From positions 72,630,520-72,694,519 of the forward strand of contig NC_058339.1 of assembly GCF_905475395.1 (NCBI RefSeq): a stretch of DNA of 64,000 nucleotides. Reading direction: 5' to 3'. Position 1 is the stretch's first letter. Each line of letters starts with the position of its first letter. Both the position numbers and the translations under genes were made by a program. The notes under the pieces were generated by a model that was not told the origin of the DNA, ran no database searches, and saw only the letters and a program-made list of their open reading frames with translations. Below, in pieces: positions 10,331 to 22,600 of this stretch. This DNA is from Chrysoperla carnea (Eukaryota > Arthropoda > Insecta > Neuroptera > Chrysopidae).

Positions 10331-12529
10331 CACTCAACGATAATTTTATGAAAGAAATTATAAATAATATAACAATTAAAAAAATGCAGTGTTTTATAAA
10401 AATAGATAAATTGTGATATCACTTAAAATATGTTTTGTGTAACTATTTAATAAAAAAAATACAAATCATAGTCATACTATTAAAAGTATAATTTTGTCCT
10501 TGATTCCACTGTTATAAATTTTTTTATTAAATTATTATTATTCAAATTAAGGTGTGATGATAACCAACTATTATACTTATTTTTAAATGTCACAAAGTAA
10601 AAATCAGTCCGCACTGATCCAATATAATAATTAATTTTAATTAGTGTTGAACCAAGTAACATTGACTCAGAAATTGATTCATTTAAAGTTTAAACAGTGG
10701 CGTATTTATTGAACCCTTCTAGCAAATAGATTTCTGAACCCCCTTTCAGGCATTAAGACAGAAGGGCCATCAAGAATTTTTATTTGAATCATGGTTATCG
10801 GTAATCATACTCTTATTGAAGCAATTGTGTACTATTCTGAAACCGTGCTTAATTGAAACAACGAAATAGGAAACAATCACTGCACGAGTCAAATTTTCAT
10901 AAAATGTTTAACATTTCTAATATAAGTGATAATCTCGCGACTGAACCATTTGTTAGTGAAAAATAAAGTTTAGAATTGTCGACCAGTGTTGCGGTCGTTT
11001 TGGAAGTTATTTGACAAGCGACAGAATTTTTTTTCAGTTTTTACTTTGTTTGACAGCAGTTTTCGGGACTTCTCCCACGCTTGATTTCAAATTACCGTCA
11101 TACTGCCAGTCTGCGGTGTCTGCCACTATTTTTCCATAAAAGTACATATACAAGAAACTCGCACTTGAGTTTAACCGGTTAGAATCCACATTTTCAAGTT
11201 GACTTAAACTCTACTCCTCTCCAAAACTGCCATAATGGAAACTCTCTCTCCGAAAACGCTGTGAATTTTTTTACGTGTCATATCGTAGAATAATTCACCC
11301 ACTAAATTTTTCATCTTTGAACCTTCTTATGAATATTTACCGATTTCTCCACCAATTGGGGACTGATTTTGAATTTTTTTATACAAACGTATACATAATC
11401 TTCAGGGGATCTCTATTTCATCAAAATCGGTTCAGTAATTTTTAAGATAAGGACTAATACGTGTAACTGACTTTGTTTATTAAATACGAAGGTAGATCTT
11501 GTAGAAGGTAGAAGAATATTATACCGTTTCGTAACGCAGAATGCACAAAGATATAAGATAGACATATAATATTTTTCGTTTTGGATACCAAAGTCGAAGA
11601 TTTGACTGCTATACTACCGTATCCCTTTTAACAACTGCCATAATCAAGGCTTCTTAAAATGTCGAAATCTTGATGAAGTTATCATGCAACTTCGTTCATA
11701 CTCTAATGACAGAAATTCTTCACTCAATCAAAATTTTATTGCGGGCTCCATACCACAAGATTTGCCCGATATGATATTCTGAATGAATTAATTCCTCTAT
11801 TAGAATCATTCTCTCAAACACAATACTAGTTTTTATTGACCTAATAACAATAAAAACTTCCCTTTTCCAACGAGCCGCAAAAAAACTATGATAAGCTAAA
11901 TTAAGTTTAGTTATAAAATAAAAGTTTTTTTTATACTATATGATGACCTACTTAATAAGAATGGCAAATATAATAAAATACAACTTCAAACAATAGTTAA
12001 TATAATTAATTAACTATTATTAATTATGTTAATTACATTGAGATAAAAAAAAACCACTGAAAATGACAAAAAAAAAAACAGCAAAAACTAACTTAACTCC
12101 CATGCATAGAAATAATAGGTGTTCAATCTTTATGGGTAGAATTTTATTCGGTTAGAAAAAAGTTCTCTGTTTTTGAAAAGCAAACATAAAAATTTAGTTC
12201 ATTTGATGTCTGGGCGACGAGTTCTTGAGATAACGTCAAGCCTATAACCAGCGGAAGATCATGGCGCTTTCAACGATACCTATCTTTTTTTGGTTTAAAA
12301 TTACTACCATACACACCGAGAAAAAATTTGTTGCCTGAAAATTCGATTAAACTCAGTTCATAAGGTAAATTTGTCCCAAAAAAATACAAAATCGGGGCTT
12401 ATTTGTTGATTTATTAATTTTCAGAATTCATAGTTTGTGAAATATCATTCAAAATCTCATAAAGAGCGATTTTTTTAGATTTATTTCAGAAAAAATTGGG
12501 TAAAAGTTAAATGAATTTATACAAAATTT
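10331..12529. other. Spacer with diffuse LINE-like fragments
   Basis: No gene seen. Around 11,160-11,480 the text (for example TCATCAAAATCGGTTCAGTA) resembles 3' untranslated parts of non-LTR elements, but boundaries cannot be placed. The rest is AT-rich. Confidence 0.45.
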
Positions 12530-13018
12530 ATTGTCAACAAGTGAAAACAAACAATTGACTGAGTTAATTGTCGAAATACCATGTATAGATAGTGTTGATT
12601 ACTCTGTCACATTACACATACATATATGTCACACATATACAACTGATATTCCCATATAATTCATACTATACAATTTGCGCTCTCACGGGTAAACAATGAT
12701 GTTTACGAAAAAATATTTCAAACAAAAGTTGTTTATTTTTGTATAAGGAACATTTTTTACGGATCCAAGACCCAATTGACCTATGTTTCTCATTTACAAA
12801 CTCGATCTCACTTTTTACGTCCTAAGCACGCTATAAAAATTTCAGTTTGATATCTCTCTTCGTTTTTGAGTTATTTCACTTTCAGACAACCGGAAAGGGA
12901 CTAATTAGGTGATTTTATGAACAACTATACCAAAATTTTGTACATAGAAACAATATTTTTAAGCGTTACAGACTTGGGACTAAACTTAGTATACCTTGTA
13001 CATGAACATGGTATAATA
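12530..13018 (+). repeat. Family D interspersed repeat, copy 3
   Basis: Starts AACAAGTGAAAACAAACAAT at about 12,536, has the near-palindrome CAATTGACTGAGTTAATTG and ATACCATGTATAG, and ends AACATGGTATAATAA. The middle lacks the block between GCATAATTTG and GCGCTC-like sequence found in copy 2. It is immediately followed by the foldback at 13,030. Confidence 0.75.
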
Positions 13019-13029
13019 ATTCGAAATTT

Positions 13030-13145
13030 TAGAGTTCGTTCAAACCAAGTTGACACAGAGCAAGAGAGTGGTCGATGCATATGTATGTGTACTCTATATG
13101 TACACTCTCTCTTGTTCGGTTCCACTTGGGTTTAAACGAACTCTA
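13030..13145. repeat. Foldback (hairpin) element
   Basis: The arms at 13,030-13,070 and 13,103-13,145 are inverted repeats of about 41-43 bp with a few mismatches. The left arm begins TAGAGTTCGTTCAAACCAAG; the right arm ends GGGTTTAAACGAACTCTA. The loop is about 32 nt (13,071-13,102). The element abuts the right end of family D copy 3. The ORFs on both strands here are a by-product of the symmetry. Confidence 0.75.
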
Positions 13146-15078
13146 CCTACGCTGATATCTCATATTGTTCGGGTAAATTTTTAGTATCTTGCATCCAAAA
13201 CAGGTGTGTAGGTTGTTCCATTATTAATATAATATTCCTACGGTTTTTTTAACTGTATGGCAGAAAATATTTTTGATATGCGCCCACATCTTTAGCCCAA
13301 TCGGATCTAAAATTTGATGCTTGAAGATATTTTGATATTCGAAAAGCTAAGTTTATTAAATAAATGGGGAATAAGTTGAGTACTCACTAAGCCGGGATAA
13401 GCCGAGGACTCTTTTTCTAGAATTATCATGCTTCGAAAATGGAAATAATTAAGGGTTCAAAAATTTAAAATACCGCTGCGGATTCTGTCATATAGAAGTT
13501 AAAAACATGAACTTTGTTATTTATCCTTGATCATTAACTTCCGTTTACCAAAAAATTAAATTTGTTAATTAATTATTGTTCTATAGAATTTAATGTGGAA
13601 AAATATATTAAAGAAAAATATGGTTTGACCTTGATAGAATATAATAAAATTTTTTTTATTTATTTATTAACTTATTAAAGAATTTGACTTAATGTTAATT
13701 ATCTAAATCGTTAATTTATTATCGTTAGAGTGCAAAGTGCATTATTGTGTAAGCGAAATTACTGTTTTTGGAAGAGTCTCCATAGCCGGTGGGCTATCAC
13801 TTGTTAGCGAGTTAATAAAAAGCAAATTTTTACTTTCAAATTATAGGAACAAACTATTTCCCGCGAATGTGAATTTCCAAAAAGGCTTGGGCATCTTATA
13901 GTAACCTGTAACTTTGGAGTTTACCAAAGATGTCATTTGAAGTTCACAGCTGATAAGATATAGAAGAGCACTTTTAAATTAAAAAGTAGTCATTCGTAAA
14001 AATCTAGCATTTGTTGTTGGAAACATTCGGCAGAAATTGAATACGAAAAACTTTCTGTATTTGCAGAAAAAAAGGTTTTTTTTACCCTCTGTTTTAATTT
14101 TATAATTATTAAATGGTGTTTGTACGAAACTAGCTTTAATTTACCAGCAACTTGGAGATATTTATAAATGTGCAACATTAATCTTTTATAGTTTTGGAAA
14201 ATAAAATAAAATTAGACGCTAAAATAACATTCCACTTTCTTTAAAACCCGAAACTTTAAAATTTTAAAAAGGTTAAAATAGTTTTCCTTGATTCTATTTT
14301 ATTTTTATCTTCTATTTATCATTGCTTTTTCAAAAAATGATAAACATTAAGTTGAAAAGTTTTGAAAAATTGTATAAGGATTTTTGGTCTTGAAAAATCA
14401 AACTATAATATTTTAAAGCCATCTACATTGTTCTAAAAATGAATTAAAAAAATTATAAATTTTAATGCTATTAATTTATGCATAAATTTAAATATTAATT
14501 TTTTTTATTTCGAACTGAATATGAGATGCACCGGATAATGTCATTTCATATAATGCACCGGATAACGCCAGATAATAAAAATATTAATAGAATTATAATA
14601 GTTCATTATAATTCATAATGTTCGTGGGTGAATAATATATTTTTCTATGCGGAAAAAGTGGGTTTTTTATTGTCTATGATTAAAAAAAATATTATCTTTA
14701 TATAAAATGAAAACTAGATCATTTTTAGATTGCGTTTGCAGTATACCGGATGTGTTTTTAAACATATTGTAGGAAACGATGATCTCTCACAAATCGCATG
14801 TAAATTTGGCCTTGGCAAAATACGTTCAAATATCGAAGAAGTTGGAACAAACGCCGAATATATACATCCAGTATACAACTCCAAAAATGGCTCATTGGCT
14901 TGAATATTTAGGATGTTTTGGAGATTTTATTTCCACAATTTGCATAAAATTTATGCAGAATACTTTTTGAAATAATTTTAATTATCATAATTTTGTGAAA
15001 ATTATAATTTCATAAAAGGTTCGAGGCGCCAAAACTACAAAATCAATCACTAAACATTATCCAAATTGTGTAATTTTT
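13146..15078. other. AT-rich spacer
   Basis: No gene, RNA or bounded repeat recognised. Short ORFs on both strands lack family features. Confidence 0.5.
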
Positions 15079-15165
15079 AACCCCGGCTCAAAAAGAGGGG
15101 TATTATAAGTTTCACCGCTGTGTTTCTGTCTGTGGCATATGGCCGAACCGAAAAGTAATGATATG
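15079..15165 (+). repeat. RTE-like LINE 3' fragment
   Basis: TAACCCCGGCTCAAAAAGAG, GGGTATTATAAGTTTCACCG and TTTCTGTCTGTGGCAT parallel the start of the copy at 9,152. It is truncated after about 85 bp. Confidence 0.55.
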
Positions 15166-16602
15166 AAAAAATAAATATTTCTATCTAATCATTTCTCTCC
15201 CAACAATATTATTGCAAATATCTTACATATCATTTCTCTAGCGTGTTTTTCCCATGGCGATATCTTACTTATTTCTTATAAAATTCCCGAATTTTCAAGA
15301 TTATCGTACTGGTTAATTACGAAAAATAGACTCACGGTCTAAAAATGTATCGCTTCTCTTTAATTTAAAATTTAAAATCTTCAAATCCATACCAAGAGAA
15401 ACAAAACTAAGTGTAATTGTAGGCGAACATGTTTCGAATGAAACAGTTTTTATAAATATTCTCCTAATACAGAATCCAACAATTGACAAAATAAAGATTA
15501 ATTATTATTGCGAGAATATATTTCAAATCGAGCTATTTTTAAGACATGTTCTCCTAATACTAATTTAAGCGACGACCACGGGTTAGTTTATATAAATTTT
15601 GTTTTCTTTCAAATTGAAAAGGAAAATACCAAACAACCATTGTGTTGTATTCGATTATTGAATTTAAATTATAAACCGCTCAAAAATATTGATACAATAA
15701 AAATTATATACAATGACGGTGTTTCTTTTGTGATTATGTTGAAATAATGGAGATACATCTACATAGTCGTTTAATTTTGTGTGAGTATGCTGTCCAGTAT
15801 GATGACGTCGTCCTTAATAATGGTCAACACTTTTTAATGACGTGTCAAACTGGCAGTAGTTCTTCAGCAGGCTTTCTTTCTTCGCCAGCAGGGCTCCATC
15901 AGTACCTTCTGGTCACTAAAAGTGTCATCCAGGCAATAGTCGAAATTTAAGGGCCAATTGATAAAAGAGACATATAACATAAACACAAAATCATATATAA
16001 CTTTTCAATTTCAAATGATTCTGAACTTCCAATTGTCTGAATGACACTTCCGATTCAAAGATAATTTGGAGTGCATCTTCAAAATCATTTATTTACCTTT
16101 AAAATGTGCTCTGGTAAAATATTGTATATTTTTAACAAAACAAAGTCTCAAGCTTTTTTACTTTTGCCGAGGATGTAACAAAACAAAATTTCGAGTTTTT
16201 TCTTTTACTGAGGATGTTTTGCCTAAGGAAGTTTCGGAAATAAATATCCGGAGAACAAAACCATCAAGAATCAAGAAACGTCATATATATAATACAATAA
16301 ATTTGACCTTAAAATAATTAAAAAGTTTTATAATTTACTTTTTGCAATTGATATACTGTGAAAATTTATTTTCCCACTTAATTAAATCATCTATCTTAAC
16401 AAGTTTAACATTATATACATTAATAATATTTTTATGACCCAAGTTTTTCACATTAACGAACTCGTGAAAGTAATTATTTAGAGTAGTGTTAAGCTTCACG
16501 AATTACCTATTTTATTTTTGCAAAAAAAAAATTATTGTAAATAATATAAATTTTATGTTACTCATGAGAAATAATAATTTTATTTTATTTTTTGTCTTTC
16601 AG
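15166..16602. other. Region upstream of BTAF1
   Basis: No recognised gene. It must contain the BTAF1 promoter and at least one 5' untranslated exon, because the first coding exon is preceded by a splice acceptor (TTTGTCTTTCAG ending at 16,602). I could not identify the upstream exon or a core promoter. The ORFs at 15,508-16,317 have no family features. Confidence 0.45.
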
Positions 16603-16608
16603 ATGTAA
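16603..16608 (+). promoter_or_regulatory. Start-stop upstream ORF (ATG TAA)
   Basis: If the acceptor at 16,601-16,602 is used, the exon carrying the BTAF1 start begins exactly with ATGTAA, a minimal start-stop upstream ORF 29 nt 5' of the main ATG at 16,632. Such elements can hold initiating ribosomes. Use of this acceptor is inferred from its sequence, not proven. Confidence 0.4.
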
Positions 16609-16631
16609 AGAGTATACACAACTGAAACAAA

Positions 16632-19600
16632 ATGACCTCTAGGTAAGTGATTTTAAAAAGTTAAATTCAATTCAATTTAAAATAGTTTAAATGGAAGGAA
16701 ATTGAAAAGAATAATTAATATTAATCGACTATTTAGATAACCCTAGCGTTTATGTTGACAAAAAGCAATACACATGTAATTATTCGAGTATTAAACTATT
16801 CGAATGTCGAAATAATAAGGTAAATAGTCCCTGGATTCGTTTAAGTTTCGTGAAATTGCTTCTATTTATGAGACAGCATTTGTTTTCTATGAAAATATAT
16901 GCTTTTGTTTTCGAGTAAAATAAAAAAGCATTTTTTAGAGTAGAGTAAAAAGTTTTGCTTTTACTGTTTCGTGTTTTATATCACACTATCGTAATCATTG
17001 CTAACTGGTGACTGAATTTATTTAGTTTAAAAAACGCTCCGTCATGTACCTTAGATCAAAAAGCGTTCTGTATAGGTTAGCGTACTAGTACTTGTTGGAA
17101 AATCATATGCATTCTATCCTGATATCTCTTAAAGTGTATTGTAAAGACATGCTGAGAGTGTCTTCAGGTAAAATCGATTGGAGTGATTCTAGATACATTC
17201 GAGTGCGAACGTACATAGTACGTTATGATCTTTTACCATGGATCGAAAATAAATAAAATATAAAAACTATTTTTATCGATATTTAAAATTTAAATTCTCC
17301 AACCAAAATGCTTAGTGTTTAGGAGTAATAGTGCTTGGGTTTTTTTTTATATGTTTCTGCAGTTAAACATCACGCCAACAAAATTAATAATTTGAAAAAT
17401 TTTTCTTTTCAGATTAGATCGATTATTTGTACTTTTAGAATCAGGGTCATCAGCTGCAACACGTAATGCAGCTGCAAAGCAATTGGGTGAAGTACAGAGA
17501 CTGCATCCACATGAGTTACACACACTTTTGGGTCGCATTTCTGTATTATTACGTGCTCCATCATGGGATACAAGAGTGGCTGCTTCACAAGCTGTTGCAG
17601 CTATATTATCAGCCACGCCACAATGGAATCCAACACCTATTGAAATCAAAAAGGGTAACTGTTTAAATTAAAAGTACCAACACACAAATTTGAAAATAAA
17701 TTAAAATTCATTTTTTTTTTTTTTTTAGATAATGACGAAGATAGAAAGCCACAATTTACGGGTAAATTACGTTTACAACAATTAGATATGGAACAAGTAT
17801 TATCAAAAAGTAATCACTTAATGGGGTCGGAAGGGAATGAATATGATTTGGATGAAGATACCAAATCTTGTAAGTAAACATTATTTTATATAACAAATAA
17901 TTCTTTCTGTCCAAATTTCCGATTCTGTATTATTTCTGATAATTCTGAAGAACATTTTCCATTTAGAATCGCCTCCATAAGAAGGCAATTTTCCGCTTAC
18001 AAATAAAAAATCTGAATAAAAAACTATATCTGATCAGTCAATTATTTCTAAAAGACTTTTCGTTTGAATTTCTTTTGAAATATTTCTAATGTTTGTTTTT
18101 ATAGTACATCTTGATGGAAAGGAACGTTTAGCATATCAACGACAACAGCTTAATGCTAAACTTGGCTTAGATTTTGCTGCAAAAATTGGTATTGACATGT
18201 CGGGAATGTTGAGTAACGAAGATTTGATAAATAGTCATACGCCACAAGCTAAATTAAGTAACGATAATAATCTTAATAAGGTAAGCTTAAATTTTAGAAA
18301 TAAATTTGGAACAGAATATAATTATCGTATTTTTTTCCTTTTAGCAACATATTAGTGAAGTAATCAAAATATCGAATGATGCGGGTTTAAGTTCAAGAGA
18401 AATAAATCGAGCCAGACGAAAAGCACGACAGGCAGTTAATAAACAACGGTCTAGAGAACCGCCGAATAATGATGATTGCGGGACATCAAATGAAAATGAT
18501 TATCCAGATCGAAAACGTATTAAACTCGAAAATGATTTTAAAGTAAAAGAAGAATTTCCTATATTAGGAGGTAATTTAACCGTTACTTTTGTTTTTGTGG
18601 GATTATTTTTTACATATTATTTTTATATTTAGATTGTACACCTGATGCAACGGGTAATTGGGGTCCAGATGCCATAGAATGGCCATTAGAAAATTTTTTT
18701 GAAAATTTATGTATAGGATTATTTAGTTCTTCATGGGAAACACGTCATGGGGCTGCTACAACTATGCGAGAATTATTACGAACGCATGGTAAAGGAGCTG
18801 GGCGGTTAGCTTATTCTACAGCTGAAGAGGTATGTTCAAAATTGTAAAAATTGATGGGTAAGTTGAAATTTTGTTTTATTTGTAGATGGAAGAACACCAT
18901 CAACTTTGGTTGGAGGATACAGCAACACGATTGTTATGTGTATTAGCTTTAGATAGATTTGGTGATTTTGTGTCGGATGCTGTCGTTGCACCCGTTAGAG
19001 AAACTGCTGCCCAATGTCTTGGTACGACAATGAGTATAATGACACCGGAAGCAGTTCAACACGTTAAAAAATTACTGTTACAATTACTCCAACAAAAAGA
19101 ATGGGAAGCACGACATGGAGGTCTTTTAGGTTTAAAATATATGCTTGCTGTGCGAGAGGATTTAGTTCCTTTATTGTTACCAGATTCGTTCCCATCAATT
19201 TTATCTGGTTTATCGGATCCAGTTGACGATGTTGGAGCAGTTGCGGCTGCTGCTTTAATACCAGTCGCGCCAGCACTTGTAAGACTATTACCAGAAGCTG
19301 TAGCTCCTGTTGTTTCACGTTTATGGGAACTGTTAGGGGAACAAGATGAGTTAGCGGCTGCTTGTAATAGTTTTATGGGTTTATTAGCTGCTATTCTTAG
19401 CTTACCAGAATCACAGCCATTATTACCGTAAGTTTCTTTGAAAAATCCAAATCTTTATCCAATATTTATTTTATTATTTTTGATTCCCAGTCCTATTTCA
19501 CTTGCTGAAGTTGTACCACGTCTATGGCCATATTTATGTCACAGTACATCCTCGGTTCGTCGTGCCACATTGCAAACACTTCGTACGTTAACGCAAGTTC

Positions 19601-22600
19601 AATCGAATATTGGTGAAGCTACAAATGCTAATCTACATTGGAATGCCGAATTACTTCAAGATGCATTACGACATGTATTCCAACGTGTATTAGTCGAACA
19701 TATTAGTGATGTTCAGGAAATTGTGGAAGAAGTTTGGAATAATTTAGTACAAAATTCGGGACTAGCTGAATTATTACATGCCGCATGTCCATTTGTTAGT
19801 ACATGGATTTGTTTAACAATGCAACCGGCAAAATTACCTTTTGATGCATCTTTGTTGATCCAATCTAGGAGCTTAAAAGTAAGCGATGTCTATAATTTAT
19901 GTTCTAATTAAACTCAAGGGACCTTGTGGTTTATGTGTGCAGATTAATGTTTACAATCGATCTTTGTTTTCAGGAAAGAAGAAGTCGAATGTCAAATGAT
20001 CTATATTCACAATCTGGTACAGATTTAAGTCAAGAAAGTTTAAATCATCAACAAAAATGGTTTATTGGTGGTAGCGAAACAACCCCATTACCTGTACGAG
20101 AAGCGAATGTAATGCGAGCACGATGTATGGCCGCTAGAATGCTAGGTTTATTATCGTCATATATTGTAAAACCAGCACCCGGAATTATTTATACGTCAGA
20201 TGTAGAATCACCCGTAGATTGTTATGTGAAAGTTCTAGTCGCTTATTTACAATCCAAGTCAGCATTTCAGCGTATGATGACTGGTCTCATAATTGCTGAA
20301 TGGGCTCGAATTGATACAGAAACAACACGTCCATGTCCAGAGGCACTTAAACAACGTCTTCATTTATGTTTAACTGAGTGTTTATATTTTGATGAAATTG
20401 CTGTTTCGTTTACACGACTTTTACAAGAAACGAAAGATTTTATTGCTACTTTAAAACATTACAAGGTAAAATTTAATTCACGATAATGTAAATAGGTCTT
20501 CGCTCTCAAACCAACAACTGGCAAAACTTAGAGTAAACAGCATTAAAATCTTAGAGTAAACTTTCATAAATACAACTCTCGTGATCGATATTTGATACAT
20601 TATGCAATGCTAATAATACGGTATCATTGTCGTCTGAAAGTACGGTGTAGTTTGTATCAAATCCGGTAGTTCTGATTTATTGCAGACTTATGGTGTTGGT
20701 CTGATGAACAATCCGAAAAAAAATCGGGAAATTTCGGCTTTTTCAGATTTTTGGCGAAGTACTAGTTTTTGATAGTAATTTTTCAGGACGTTTTCCAGGA
20801 AGGAAGTAGACTAAAATTGCTACAATATGAGACTAGAATAGGCTCGGTAGATCCAATAGTTTCCGACTATTCCGCTAACGTCAAATCCGGTAATTCTGAT
20901 TTTTCGCAGACTAGTTTATGATGTTGGTCCAATGAATAATCTGTGACCTCGAGCGGCGAACGCAATTTTGCCAAAAATCTAAAAAAACCGTGAAATTTTT
21001 TTCAGATTTCGGCGATTATAACCCTAAAGGGCTAGTTTTTGATCGTACCATTTTAAGATGTTTTTCAAGTAGACTAAATTTGCTAAAACATGAGACAAGA
21101 ATTGTCCCTTTAGACTCTGTAGACTGTTCAAAATTCATCATTTTTCTAACGTCGGAAATTTTTTGCAATATTTCAGACTTCACACGAACTGCTCTAGCGG
21201 GGGTAGTTTCACTTACCTCCGACGAAGAACAACAGAATATTGCAAAAAAATGCGAAGTTCGAAAATATGATAAACTTTGAAAGACTCGGAAACTATTAGG
21301 TCTACAGAGACCATTCTAATCTCATATTGTAGCAAATTTGTGTAATTCTGACGCAGACTGTAATGTACAAAGTAACTGGATTATAAGACCTGTTTACAAG
21401 ATTTCGTTTAAATCTTACATTTGTCTAAATTTTATGTTTTTTTTAGATTTGTCCCGAGAACATCTCAAATGCTGGATCTGTTCTAACTTTAGATCAAATA
21501 TCACGTTTAAGTGATAACACTATGGCGAATATTATTACCGAAGCTAGGTTAAAACCAAAAGTGATGGCTAGTCTAGAAGAACGGCGTCGTTCAATTAATT
21601 CATCTGCTCAAAGCACAGTCAAAGATCAACAAGTGTTAACGATATCGTAAGTTCAAAAATATTTATTAGTATTTATTGAACGAAACGGGAATTTAAAAAA
21701 AAATTGTTTTCAGATCGTTATCAGCATTAGCTGGAGCGTGTACATATTTAGAAGCGCTTCCTGAAAAATTAAATCCTGTTGTAAAACCTCTAATGGAATC
21801 GATTAAACGAGAAAATGAAGAACGTTTACAAGCAACGTCAGCAAATTCGTTAGCAAAATTAGTTAAGCAATGTATTACTCGAGAACCATGTCCAAATGCA
21901 AAAATTGTTTCAAATTTGTGTACATTGTTATGTTCTGATCCAGATTTTACACCTAAAATTGTTGTAAGTATGCGCTTCAATTTTACTTGTCGAATTTTTG
22001 TTAGGGCTGAGACCTAAAAGTGAATTTAGAAACGGTAGTCAAAGCGTTTGTTTTAAATTTTCGATTTTTAGGTATCTGAAACACCCGGTAGTGTTGATAG
22101 CGGTGTTGATGAAGGCAGTAGGGCAGCTACGCCAGTTATATCTGGTGATCAATTTTCTGGAATATTAACATTAACAAATATGCAAAAAACTGCAGAAAAA
22201 GCAGCTTTGCGAAGAACAAATAGTTCAACTGGTCGAGGACCTGGTCGTCCACCAGTTAGTGATGTACCAGTTGAAGATTTATTTGCAGAAGATGATGCCC
22301 AAAAAAGCAATCAAATACAAAGGCGTGGTGCAATGCTTGCTTTAACATCCATCACAGAATATCTTGGCAGTGATTTGCCAACAAAACTACCTCGACTATG
22401 GGAGTTGATTGTTAGCGATCTGTCGAAGACTATTGATCCAGAATATAATGGTTTGTATTCAGAAATAAATCTTTAAAACTTTTAATCTTATTAAAACATT
22501 TATTTCATAGAACTCACTGTAAATAGTGCAGCAGCAGCAGAGTCATTAGTATCGTCGCTACAAGTATTAGAAGTATGTGCAGGATCCGTACATTCTGCGT

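Noticed and set aside
17347-17649. 100-codon minus-strand ORF opposite BTAF1 exon 2
   Set aside because: It is the antisense shadow of a strongly conserved BTAF1 exon and has no family features.
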